A stretch of 64,000 nt of DNA, taken from assembly GCA_035771175.1 (NCBI GenBank), contig CM069604.1, positions 17,981,115 through 18,045,114 of the forward strand. Reading direction: 5' to 3'. Every line of letters starts with the position of its first letter. Within the stretch, counting starts at the first letter, position 1. The position numbers were made by a program, and so were the translations under genes. Shown piece after piece: positions 22,610-33,714 of this stretch. Below the pieces are notes generated by a model that worked only from the letters and a program-made list of their open reading frames with translations, was not told the origin of the DNA and made no database searches. Origin of the DNA: Paratinospora sagittata. Taxonomy: Eukaryota; Streptophyta; Magnoliopsida; Ranunculales; Menispermaceae.

Positions 22610-25600
22610 TTACTTAATTGAGTAGGAACGATTACAAGCGCCTTCAAGTGCCGCAGTGAACATGCCAGAGAAGTCTGTCATGGCCTGGAATACACCAGGT
22701 AAACCAGTTTGTATGTTATTCAGTGTCATTGCCCTTGTCACCTCCACTGCCTTGCTGTGCCTACACATCTCATCCTCTACTCGCCTGTGGCACCCAGCAA
22801 GCTCGAGCTTTTTCTCAGCAAGTGGATCACGTGCATCAAGTGCTGCTTGTTCTCCAATAGACCCACCATTTGGCGGTCCAACGCCAACCATAGAATACGA
22901 GTGATAGTACTTCTTCTCAATGTTACGAAGTGACGAAGCCTTCTTCTCAAGTTCTTTAGACGCAGACTCTGCCCTCTTTTTAATCTTCAGTTCCTCTGAC
23001 TGCTTCACAGAAATGACATGGACGACGTTAACGAAGCTTTTGATAGCCTCAGAAGCAACAGCATCAGGGAGGCGATCAAGGGATTGTTTCCACTCATCGA
23101 CAAAGGCAAAGAGATCTGAGGATGCTTGAAGTGAAAGTGAGTGGTCTCTCCCATTATTGTTGTTTTCATTGCTTACTTGTACGAGTGTAAGTTTGAGCCA
23201 GCCATGAATGGAGAAGACATAGTCTCGCTGGTATTTTATGAGGCGGCAAAAGCTGGAGTGCCAACCAGAAACTGACGACTCAAAGTGGCGAGTTGCCTGT
23301 CTGTGAAGATCAGAGGTTGAATCACCTTTGGCAGCTCGGTTTACAAGGCCCCGGACTTGCTGAACAATGTGATTCTGAACTTCATGAAATTGGTTCATCG
23401 CTCTCCACATGTACATAAACCTGCATCAAATATTAAACAAGGAATAAGTAGCATACACATCAGACAAGGAAAATGTAGCTTCCAGTCACCTGAGTCTACT
23501 GCGTATTGGATTATAATATTCCAAATTCTCTCAAACAGGTTGTCATCATCCTACACTTCCAAAATCAAGCATCATCAACCCATCAATTTGATTTTATCAG
23601 TTGCCATTTTCAAAAGGATGTTTGTGCAAGTTCCTGAGCCCCGTATGCTCTGACATTCTTCCTAGTTTCATAAGTCTTACTTCTGAGAACAGATTTTCAA
23701 CATCCTCATGCAGATTTATCTAATGCTATGTCCCATCCACCATCAAAGTGATAAACCACCACTTTGGTACTAAGTTGTAAGAACTTACACATATAACAGT
23801 AAAGAAACAGAAGTGTATCCTCATTAAGGCACTGACATTTTAGTGTCTACTTGGACAATATCAAGCATTTGAATTTGAGCATCACAACCACTCTACCGCT
23901 CCCCCCAAAGAAGAAATACATAGGTTATGGATAAAAATCCCACAGTTTTATTTGTGGACTGCCACTTCAAAATAGGTACATAACTTTTAGAATTATACAT
24001 TGGTCAATATTCTCTCCCATTTAAGCTATGTTACCCAGACTCTTTACTTTAGCTCGACGTACCCGTGTCCGACACTTTATGATACGACATGGGTATGGGA
24101 TATGTGTCTAACACTTCAGGATTTAAAATATTACTATGTAGATTCTCCAATGGAAATAAGAGAAAGAATAAAAGAAAATAATGACTAATAGGTGAAATTT
24201 ATATAAGTGGGAGAACAAAACAGACAATAAATGAGTGAAAAAAAAAAGGAAAAAACAACCTATAATATAGCCGAGTCCCCGTATCCCAAAATTTGAATAT
24301 GAACAAGTTGGACCTCTACATATGTACCCGTATCCGACACCCATATCCAAGTCCAAGTAACATAGCATTTAAGTGCATGTTCGGTTAAGATTAGGGTGGG
24401 AATAAAATCATGCCCACTTGACACTTCTAGAGAAACCTAACCCACCCCCCCTCAATATATAAATATATATAAATAAGAAAAAAAGGACATACACAAAAAA
24501 GAGAAAGAAAATGAAAAACAGGAAAAGAAAATGTTGATAGACTTTTAGAACCCAAATGCGACCATGTGGTCACGGATTCGAGTCATGAAAACAGCCTATT
24601 GCGTAGCAAGGTTAGGCAACATACAATAGACCCAAATGAGGTCCGACCCTTCCACAAGACCCAGCATAGGTGGGAGCTTCATGCACCGAACTGCCCTTTA
24701 TTTACTTTTAGAATTGGATCAAAGTGTTTAAAATTGGATCAGGCAGGACAGGCAACATAGAGTTGAAGGACAGAAAGCATGTAACCAGCAAAAACCAAGC
24801 CCAAAAAGTACTCCAGCCAATGTCCAATGCATAAACTCTCTGATACATTATTTTTTTTACTTTTCACTTGAAGAAACTGAAGAAAATCAGTCTGACACAA
24901 ACCTAACCTAAAGCTCAAAGCCTCAAACTTGAAAATATTCTTTTTTTGCCAAGGCTAGGGCTTGAGCCTAGCAAGTCAAATCAAATCCCAAGCATGTTCT
25001 TAAATAGATCTAGTGTCTCTACTCTCTAGTAGGTTAACCACCACCTAAGAAAAGGGAAAAAAAAACAGGGACCTGCCAACGATCCCCATGCCCACTCCAA
25101 TATAAGATAGTGGCTCAAAGATAGACAGCAAGAGTATAAAGGACAATGAACTTTACAATCTAGATGCACTCATTAATGCAAGCCTGGTGACAGTTCGAAA
25201 AAAAACAGCCCACAAGATGGCCTACAGAGTACAGACCCAGTTTATAGTTTTAAGATGTTGCTGACAACTAGACATGTCGGACTGAAACACATCCGCTAAT
25301 AGCAGGTAAAAGGGAAAGGAACCTAAGTTATGTAAGCACACACACACACCATTAATCTAATCCTAACATTCCTAGCAGTAAGAGATGCACCATATACCTA
25401 TTGATTGGGAGCACCATCTATGAGTATTAGTACTAAAATGAATCAAGTGCTTATGGTTTAATAATGTGCTAATCAGGGATTTCGGTATTTCTACTGAGCT
25501 GGGGCACTTTCACGGAATGGTTCTTTTTTTGTAATATAGAAAAGAAATGGTCTCATTGAATGTACATGCAAAACTGCCTTCAAGCACTGAAATATAAGGT

Positions 25601-28548
25601 AACTGATTGAACTGTTAAGACCGGAGGAGTGGTCCAAACTGTCGTCATTTATGGGCCAAGATTCCCATACCTTTATTCAAAGTTAATTATAGAGACTACT
25701 ATATCTCCTAAAATTTGGAAAAAAGTAAAAAAGAAGCAATGAAAGCTAACTTACCCATGACAAAGATCCACAAGCTGTGGTGAGAGTTCAGTATCTCTAA
25801 CATGGATTATAGCAGATGATGTAGTAGCGACAGCCTGAGATGTCACCACAATCAAAGATTGCAGCCTCTTTATTGATGCCTTTGTCTTGTCCAACTTTGC
25901 TTCCTCCTCACCCTTGTATTCTTGATTCTGCAATGATGACAACTTCTTCTGACACTCAATGTTTGCCCCCTCTCGAGCCTATAAAAGCATCATCCGCTTC
26001 ACATTAGCTTAGTGATTGAAGAAAAGAGTGGAGGAGGTTGATTCTAATCATGCTAGAAGATTGATGAAATTCACACACAACAACTCAGTCCCTATAAAAG
26101 CCCAACAAAAGCTGATCTATTGCATTATTTTAACTATTTTATGAGTTTCATGGAAGACATCGCATCTTCCGAGCTTGGAGAAATGATTCATCATCAGTTA
26201 CGATTCACTGCATACTCAAATTATTTCAGTAATATCCAAGGGCACTTTCTTAAATATAAGCACATTTCATGTTTTTCAGCGACAAACATTAAACTCTTCT
26301 CACCATCATTGAAATATAGCGAAATGGATGAATTTCATGAATAACATTTCAACTTCTCCAAGCCAAATACAATGATCACTACTAACCAGTGCTAAGGCAT
26401 TTAAGTTATTCCCTTGAAAATAATCCATTTTAATCAATAAAATTGCTTCTTCATGCCTGATGAAAAGAACTTAAGGTAGAAACAAATCTGGTCACAATAA
26501 AATCTTATCATTAAACTGAAAAAATTCAATGACTTAATATAAAATTGCATTTTACTTGAATGAAATTTAGAGGCTCTCTGTTTGGTTGAAAACTTGAAAT
26601 TGTAAAAACGGTGTCATACGCACCAAAGTCACAGATTTCATGCAAAAAAATGCATCTTCCAAAACGATCATGATGGCATTTTGGTCATTCCAATATTATT
26701 ATTAGATTGTAGTTACCCTGCGGGTATGTAAAGAAGAAAAAAATTCTAGCAGTGAAAAAAGGTTAAATGACAGATTTTTAACTTATTTTAGGCGTCGAGT
26801 TCCAAAAAAAAAAGAAAAGAAAAAAAAAACACTTATTTTAGGCGTCTAGTCGTAGTCTTGAGGTCCCTTCCTACGGATCTGCTACACAGTACCCGGAATT
26901 AATTCAACTAATGTCAGAATAATATGGATATAAAGGTGCCACTCGAATTCCACCAATTCATAGGGACATTTATGTAATTTCTCCGGCCATGCTGTAAACT
27001 TACGCTAGCACTACTAGCATAGCAACGCTGATGGCTATTCTTTAGTTTTAGACGAGACGAAGGAGATTTTGGTCATTTACCCCAAAAAAAAGAAAAAGAA
27101 AAAGAAAGCTGAAAATTAAAAAAAAAAAAGTACCTTTACTTCTTCGTAAAGTTTCTTTTCCCATGCCAAGAGGCGCTCCAAAGTCGAACAATGGCTTTTC
27201 GAACCGTCCGGTTCATCTAGCGAAACGGCATCGAGCCGGTATTTTATCGCCAGAGGAGGCTTCGAAGTCCAGCTCGAGCTTAGATTACTGAAAACACTAC
27301 TGGAGTGATAAACAGTTTCTGAAAGAAAAAAAAAAATTACCATGAAATCATTAAAACTTTAAACCAAAATTCAGAAACCTCAATTGATAGTTTTTATTAA
27401 AAAAGTTTAAAACTTCAACAATATCAGGGAAATTAATTTTAGATTAGAAAAAATCCAAACATACTCTTCAATTGTCGAAAACTCCGATCCAGCTGTGCCC
27501 GGCCGGTTTCCAAAAGCTCCGACACCTGCTCACCGGTCGAAGCTGCCTTTTCAAAATTCTCTTTAATGGCCGCTGCAATCTCGGCCAGATCTTGATGCCT
27601 GACCACCATTTTCATGTCCGAGATCTCGACATTTCCGGCACTCCAACTAACGGACGATCCTGCTTCGTCCGATTTCTCTAACGGACGAAGATTCGACTTC
27701 GGCGACGTGTCGTTGTACGACGAATATCCAAAATTCGACCTCGTACCGACCTCCGATCTCGACTCCAGATCCCCATCGTCTTCGCCGTCGTCGGATTTGG
27801 TGTCGGAGCTGGTCGTGCTGTAGTGATCGCCCCATTCACGGCAATGAACCTCTTCTCTTTCAGTCGTCTCACCATCATCATCGTCACGGTCGAGATGATG
27901 GTCGTCGTCGTCGTCGTTGTTGTTGTTGTCCTCGACGTCGTCTTTAGGTCGTCGGAAAAAGTCGGAGCCAGGAGGAGAAGGAGGGTAGAAATTCTCCCAG
28001 TTCCAGGCCGATGATGACTGAGAAGGAGTAGTGGCGTAGGTGGAATTCGAAGCGAAATTAGCCCCAACATTGTACTTCCCGGTGGGTTTATGCGGCGGTG
28101 GAGAACTTGAAGGACTAGATTCGGAGATTGAGCGTGGGTGTTTAGAACTCGGTACACCCGGAGATGAAGAAGGAGAGAAATTATAAGGCCGTGGCTGAGG
28201 CCGATTAATTGACGACAGCGACCTCGCCGGTGGCGGTCGCTGTTGCTGTTGCTGTTGCGGTTGCGGCTGCGGCTGCGGTTGTGGTGGTGGTGGTGGCGGC
28301 GGCGTTCTGTGTGAAAGAGAAGAAGGATTGCGGAGAAGAACGGAGGGGGTTTGGTCGGAGACCCCAAGGGGTTCGCCGGCGGCGAATTCGTAGAGGGCTG
28401 CGCCGGTGAGTCGGAGGGAACGGAGGTAATCGGCGTGAGCGGCGGCTAGGTGGTGTCGAGCGTAGACGGCTTCCTTCATGAGGCAGCGCCGCTCCTTGCA
28501 CCGCCTCACCGTGTCTTCGTTGTCTAGTTTCGACGCAGCGCAACCCAT
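22610..28548 (-). CDS. DUF630/DUF632 family protein (NRG2 / REL2 / APSR1-like), four exons
   Basis: Exons on the minus strand are 28548-27465, 27318-27134, 25978-25755 and 23420-22610. All introns are GT-AG and the joins keep frame, giving 767 residues. The start MGCAAS is a textbook N-myristoylation/palmitoylation signal within the DUF630 domain (residues 1-60, [30 protein letters not shown]). A low-complexity middle follows: poly-Pro/Gln near residues 80-105, Ser/Pro-rich, then an acidic Asp/Asn stretch. DUF632 begins near residue 312 and spans all four exons (ALQSQEYKG-like segment [43 protein letters not shown]). The C-terminus has coiled-coil-like helices. Arabidopsis NRG2 acts in nitrate signalling and rice REL2 in leaf shape. 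Which member this is cannot be told from sequence alone. Intron 3 carries a MITE and a SINE. Confidence 0.93.
24025..24366. mobile_element. MITE with GCTATGTTAC termini in intron 3
   Basis: 342 bp with terminal inverted repeats (left GCTATGTTACCCAGACT, right reading inward GCTATGTTACTTGGACT). It is flanked by a perfect 6 bp duplication, ATTTAA, at 24019-24024 and 24367-24372. Inner CGTACCCGTGTCCGACAC and TACCCGTATCCGACAC words point the same way. There is no coding capacity. I recall a widespread plant MITE with a similar 'GCTATGTTGCTCGGACT' end, but superfamily assignment would need a search. Confidence 0.75.
24551..24703 (+). mobile_element. tRNA-derived SINE (TS/Au type) in intron 3
   Basis: 153 bp containing a degenerate Pol III B box (GGATTCGAGTC) and the body typical of plant TS/Au SINEs: GAAAACAGCC, ACAATAGACCC, GGTCCGACCCTTCC, GGGAGCTTCATGCACCG, CTGCCCTTT. 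A perfect 10 bp target duplication, ACTTTTAGAA, flanks it at 24541-24550 and 24704-24713. The A box is not evident, so the head is truncated or decayed. It is antisense to the host gene. Confidence 0.88.
26781..26850. repeat. 20 bp direct repeat around an A-rich insert in intron 2
   Basis: ACTTATTTTAGGCGTCGAGT (26781-26800) and its one-mismatch copy (26831-26850) bracket 30 bp that are almost all A. This could be a target duplication around the tail of a lost retroposon. Confidence 0.5.
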
Positions 28549-28740
28549 TTCCGGGGTGTGTAGCGGTGGTGGTGGCGGTGCTTTTTTTTTTTTTTTTTTT
28601 TTTTTGTTTCTTCGGTTTGAGAGAGAGACCGGGAATAAGAAGAAGAAAGATGTATTCAATGTCCCATCGGCTATTATTTGCTGTCTCTACACCACCGTTC
28701 ACTCAAATTGCACGAGTGTAGTGTAGTGTAGTGTAGAGTA
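28549..28740 (-). promoter_or_regulatory. 5' leader and proximal upstream region of the DUF632 gene
   Basis: Directly upstream of the start codon the leader has a CACCGCC-rich patch and a run of about 24 A on the gene's strand (plus-strand T run, 28582-28605). Farther upstream is a GTGTA pentamer repeat (about 28714-28736). No clear TATA box was found, so the transcription start is not defined. Confidence 0.35.
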
Positions 28741-29404
28741 GAAATATAAAAATTGTGGAGAAATGGAAGTAATAGTTAGGCTAAAGACAAACAGCAAAAG
28801 TATTAGATGAGAAAATGAGATTATTATAGGGTTAGTTGTTTAGTGGGCTCTGAGTTGGGAAAGTGCCTTTTTCTTTTTTTTCTTTTTTTTTATGAGAATG
28901 TACCAAAATGACCCTGAAATGGTGGCTGCTCTGTACTGAAGGCAAATTTCAGGGCCCTGAAACGCATCCACATTAAAACTCGATTCTTTCCATTTGGATT
29001 GCTCGAGTAATTATGTATCTTCATCTTCATGCAATACAAATACTCACATGTGATATAATTAAGGTAAAAAGCTTGGGTTTTTAATTAAGAGCACATTTAA
29101 CTCCATTCAAAATTCCATTTGGAAGATTCTGAATAAATCCCCCCCGCACCTCCTTTTCTTTTCTTTTTTCAAATCTAAAGTAACGTAGTCTAAGATTTAC
29201 TGTGTTACAAATAAATAATTAAATGACTCTGTCTCTCTCTCTGTATTAGACATAAATCCATGATTATTTGTAATGATTACAATTTAAATCAGTGGAACAA
29301 ATAAAGTTGAGTTTTTCTTTCACTAAACTCAACAACTTTCTTTAATTATACTTGAAATATTTTAATTTGTGAAACAAATTATGTAATTACTTGATCTATA
29401 TGTG
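28741..29404. other. Intergenic spacer between the DUF632 gene and element D
   Basis: AT-rich DNA with poly-T/C tracts and a short CT microsatellite near 29228. It probably holds distal promoter of the minus-strand gene. I cannot define elements in it. Confidence 0.4.
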
Positions 29405-29409
29405 ATTAG

Positions 29410-30090
29410 TGTTGGAAAATTTATTAAATGAAAATTAGATTTGTAACGGTTTAAATTTATTTGAGTTTTAAATTTAAATTAAATTAGAAAAATCGTTATA
29501 TGTTTTAAATTGAATGAAAGTTACTAACGATTAAATAATGTAATTGAGTTTTAAATTCGAATTAAATTGAAAAAACCGTTATATGGTTTTAATTCAATTT
29601 AATTCGTAACGTTTGAGGTTATTTAGTGCTTTTAATGAAGACATTAAAAGCACCACCCATTTCTACTAGTATAAAAGGGGGTGCATTCCCTCATTTTGAA
29701 CACATCAATCGTCATAGTTTTCTATTACTTCTAAAATTCTCTTCTTCCTCTCTAGTTCTTATGTTGGTCATGAAGTGTGTTAGTCTGTGGTGATAATCTT
29801 CTGCAAAGCCCAGTTCACCTAAGTAGTGACGGGGTGCTAGCCAGTTGTTTATCTATCGTTGTATCCTGGGAGATAAACGTCGATCTACCTCTTGCACGGG
29901 AATATGTTTTAAGGTCACTGTGTGTTACACAGGCCTCGGTTCCATCTTGCTCAAGCTATGCTCTGCTGAATTTGGTTTATTTCTAAACTTATTATATTAT
30001 TGGTGATAAGCATATTGTTGTTTGAGTTTTATTGTTTATGTTAATATTATTTTAGTTATTTATTTATTTATCCTTATATTATTGCTACCA
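29410..30090 (+). repeat. Element D 5' LTR
   Basis: 681 bp. TATAAAAGGGG at about 29670. Similarity to 46617-47229 plus 49200-49279 covers its full length. No initiator-Met PBS is obvious right after it, so the primer is unclear. Confidence 0.9.
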
Positions 30091-30237
30091 ACTTAAAACA
30101 GATCTTTAAAGGACAAATAAGTTATTAAATTGATATTAATTATATTTTTTCCTCAAATAATACTCTGCATTTATATTATATTTTGTAGAAATAATATATA
30201 CTTGTTCTGCGCATATATTACTTTTGAGAAAAATAAA

Positions 30238-30490
30238 ATTGCGAATATTTTTTTTTTGGAAATAATGTTTTGATTTGATCTATTATTTCAAAAAAAATAT
30301 TTTTTGAATAGTTGTCTAGGAAAATATCGTTTTGGTAGAAAAATAATATTTCACCAGATTCACATTACTTTTTCAAAAAAAAAATTGTGAATATTGTTTT
30401 TTTTTTGGAAATAATGTTTTGATTAGATCTATTATTTAGAAAAAAATATTTTGAATAGTTGTATAGGAAAATAATATTTTTCCAGATTCT
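30238..30490 (+). repeat. Tandem duplication (~146 bp) in element D leader
   Basis: The AT-rich unit beginning ATTGYGAATATT and containing GGAAATAATGTTTTGATT occurs at 30238 and again at 30384. It lies between the 5' LTR and gag and is non-coding. Confidence 0.75.
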
Positions 30491-30846
30491 TTAAAAAATA
30501 TATATATTATTATTTTTAAAAAAATAATTATAATATTTTAATCACAAAGTTTATTGTGAGGATTTTTCATTGGTTTCACCAATTCTGTTGGATTGACCCA
30601 CTCAATACTAAATGAGTCTTGTATTAAGTAACGCTAAACAATGAACATGAGACAACTTAGCTGCTCTAGAAGACATGGTTTTTAAGAGAGACATTGCCTA
30701 GTGCATGTGACTCCACCACTCAGCCTGGAAACTCACTAGTTGATTAGATCAAGAATTCAAATTGGAGGCCATTGGAAACAATCTTCAAAGAGCTGTCTAA
30801 GTTATAAAGTTTTTGACTTTCAATATTTAATTTTGTGTTTTCAGAA

Positions 30847-31390
30847 ATGGCAAGTGACTCCGTCGTGAATAGATTGAATATTGTTGTCACCTAAGAATCC
30901 AACCCTTCTGTGGTTCAAGTGCCAACTCCTACAACTGTACCAGCGCCGCATACTATTAATTATAGCGAAAAGCCAGAGAAATTCAGTGGATTGAATTTCA
31001 AGAGGTGGCAACAAAAGATGTTATTCTATCTGACTACCTTGAATCTTGTGAGATTCTTGACTGAAGAAGCACCAAAACACAAAGAAGATGATGAGCATGA
31101 TATCCAAGTCATTAGTGTCATTGATGCTTGGAAGCATTCTGAATTCCTGTGTCGGAATTATGTGATGAGTGGTCTCACTGATTCCCTATACAACGTGTAT
31201 AGTAAAAAGAAGACGGCAAAGGAACTGTGGGAGTCTCTAGACCGAAAGTATAAAACTGAGGATGTTGAGTCCAAAAAATTTGTGGTGGGCTGTTTCCTAG
31301 ATTATAAAATGGTCGACTCTAAAACTGTGATCAGTTGAGTCCAAGAGATCCAAGTGATCCTGCACGAGATTCGTGTTGAGGGGATGATAT
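30847..31390 (+). pseudogene. Element D gag, N-terminal part
   Basis: ATG at 30847. A TAA at 30892-30894 breaks codon 16, then the same frame runs on with a plant copia Gag pattern (FKRWQQKMLFYLTTLNL, ELWESLDRKYKTEDVES, FLDYKMVDSKTVIS) to a TGA at 31336-31338. It continues to VEGM, where element E's LTR interrupts. The rest of gag resumes at 42737. Confidence 0.85.
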
Positions 31391-32839
31391 TGTCACACCT
31401 CGCCCGGACTCGCCTAAACCGGATGGGGCGCGCATTTGAAACAATAACAATGGTAACAACAGAGCGCGCAGCGGAAATATATGTCACACAGTACAAATCT
31501 GATTTCATTTAATTCAGAATACTTTTGTACATAAAATAATCAAGGGAACATACTCCCTATAATCCCCAATGAATCATACAAAGGGTACAAAATGTGGGCC
31601 CCATAACCTGCACCCAATCCACCCTAATTTCTTGTGAAAGATTGGATAATAATGGAGTGAGCTTAACGCGCTCAGTGGGTAAATAGTTCGTGAGTATAAC
31701 AATTAATAAAGCATACTTCAATATCAAATATCTTAAATACACATGTGAGCATCATAATCAATCAATATGTATGTATTCATGACACCGTTTCGTAATGGTT
31801 TGATGAATGTACATCGCCTGAGTTTACGTACATGAACGATGCTCTGGATTCACGTACTGATGTCCCTCCCCGGGCGTAGCCGGGTTCTCATGTATGTCCC
31901 TCTCCAGAGAAATGTAATGAATAGCGAGCAATGCTCATAACTATTCTATGAGTCATAAACCATATACGTCCCTAGGTGGTGATATATATGATGCCAATGC
32001 ATGAACTGGTCTAGTCTACTGGTCTGGTCTTTTCTTGACATTTAGACTGACTTTGGCAACATTTGGTGATCCTTATCAGGGTCGGTATCACGACGTGCAA
32101 GGTTAGGACATTCAGTATTACATGTATAAGCTGATAGCTTTTAATAAGACCAACTAGATCGCCTAGAGCAGCCCGCTGCCTCCCGTTCACTATTTAAAGT
32201 TACTGAGGACAAGACCGAGTCTAGTTGAGTCAGATTGACCACAAATCCGGCATTATAACAGTATAATACGTGAATTCCAAGTGTACAGGCATAAGTGCGG
32301 CAGTATAAACATTATATGACATAATGCAGTGTAAATGAACAGTAGACATAATAATAATTGAATGTAAACTTTAATAAAAGTTATAAAACACGCAAACCTA
32401 TGTTTCGTTCCCCACCTTCAGATAAAAACTTTCTTTCAAATCTGGCGCTTTCCTCCGGACAGAATTTTGTCGCACCGCACCGAGAGTCTCAGATAGAGAG
32501 TCTCAAAAACTAAAAACTTAGAATGAGTGGAAGGAGAAGGAAAATCACAAGGAGAGTGATTTTGGTGTGAGAAATGAGAATGAGGAGGGTTCCTTATATA
32601 GAGATTTTTGCGCCTAGAAGTCCAGGCGGGCTACCTGGACTTTCGGGTATGTGCCTGGACTTCCAGGCATGTGCCATGTGCCTGGACTTCCAAGCATGTG
32701 CCATGTGCCTGGACTTCCAAGCATGTGCCATGTGCCATGTGCCATGTGTTTTGTGTCTGGACTTCCAGGCATGTGCCATGTGCCATGTGCCTTGTGTCTG
32801 GACTTCCAGGCATGTGCCATGCGCTTTATCCTAAAAAAA

Positions 32840-32889
<50 letters not shown>

Positions 32890-33005
32890 TTATTTTATTT
32901 TATTTTGTGAAATACAGGGTATTACAATATTGAGTGAAAAAACTACATTAACCATAAGCGAAAGAAGATGAACATTGCAGATCTAATTGTTGGACTTTGT
33001 ATCTA

Positions 33006-33047
<42 letters not shown>

Positions 33048-33069
33048 TTGTGAAATACAGGGTATTACA
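31391..33069 (-). repeat. Element E 3' LTR, rearranged with captured host fragment
   Basis: 31391-32926 is a full-length LTR copy (TGTCACACC to GGTATTACA). It is followed by 76 bp of element D gag (32927-33002), then by a second copy of just the last 67 bp of the LTR (33003-33069) starting in an ATT microsatellite. The same 76 bp also follows the other LTR at 42737. A minus-strand TATATAAGG lies at 32594-32602. Relative to the other LTR this copy lacks about 48 bp near 32156 and 14 bp near 31424. Confidence 0.88.
32653..32830. repeat. Minisatellite with CCTGGACTTCCAGG hairpin cores (left LTR of E)
   Basis: Units of about 27-48 bp combine CCTGGACTTCCAGG, whose arms CCTGGA and TCCAGG pair with a 2 bp loop, with a variable number of GCCATGT steps. 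Five cores are visible. The array lies just upstream of the TATA box in the element's direction. The 5' LTR copy is at 42461-42675. Confidence 0.85.
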
Positions 33070-33086
33070 CTCTACCCCCCTTAAAG
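33070..33086 (-). other. Polypurine tract of element E
   Basis: CTCTACCCCCCTTAAAG beside the LTR end reads on the minus strand as a purine run with GGGGGG, the usual primer for plus-strand synthesis. Confidence 0.8.
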
Positions 33087-33714
33087 AGATTTCGCCCTCG
33101 AAATCAATTCAAGTAGTTATGATGGTTATGTGCTTGAGATCCACTGCCAGCGTCATCTCGTGCGAGTTCAGGATAGTGCTAGTATGGTCCCTGAATTGCA
33201 CTGTGGCCGGTGGAATCCTCATCATCATAAAACCATGGACAGCAAATGGAATCGGACTCATCCTCTGAAGATTCCTACATTTGCATAACAGATGGTGGTG
33301 GAGGGCGATGGTTACATCGTTTGAGGGGAGGTAGGTTGAGCGGTGGAATACTTTTTCGTACTGTTGCTTGAATTCGACCCCTTGGCAATAGTGGTAGAAG
33401 GTCCTACCAAGATGAGGGCACGGGATTGTTGGGAAAAAATCATGCATGTTCTGGCGATAATGATCACTGTGCGGTAATGGAGTTGGTGATGCAAAGTAGT
33501 AGTGACTTGACTCTGCTTCTTGAGAAGTAGTTACAAGTTGCCAAGGAGGCTACTGCGTGTGTGCATCACGATATCCATGGATGTTAGTTTCAGACATCGG
33601 TGTAGTTATTCAAGTGAAACAATGTTTTAAGATAAGTGTAACAATGTTTCATCAGTTTATTGATAAGTGAAAATAGGACAATGTATCGCATCATCAGTTG
33701 GTACTAGAAAACAA

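Noticed and set aside
24551..24703. Possible tRNA gene (B-box match)
   Set aside because: No A box or cloverleaf. The TS/Au SINE body and the 10 bp target duplication show a retroposon.
28205..28702. Long alternative frames over exon 1 of the DUF632 gene (Ala/Thr- or Val-rich)
   Set aside because: They arise from the CAG/CCG repeats of the real exon read in other frames. The four-exon model explains the region.
32574..32971. Overlapping open frames with repeated Cys/His/Val or His/Gly motifs
   Set aside because: They are translations of the CCTGGACTTCCAGG minisatellite and ATT microsatellite in element E's LTR, not genes.
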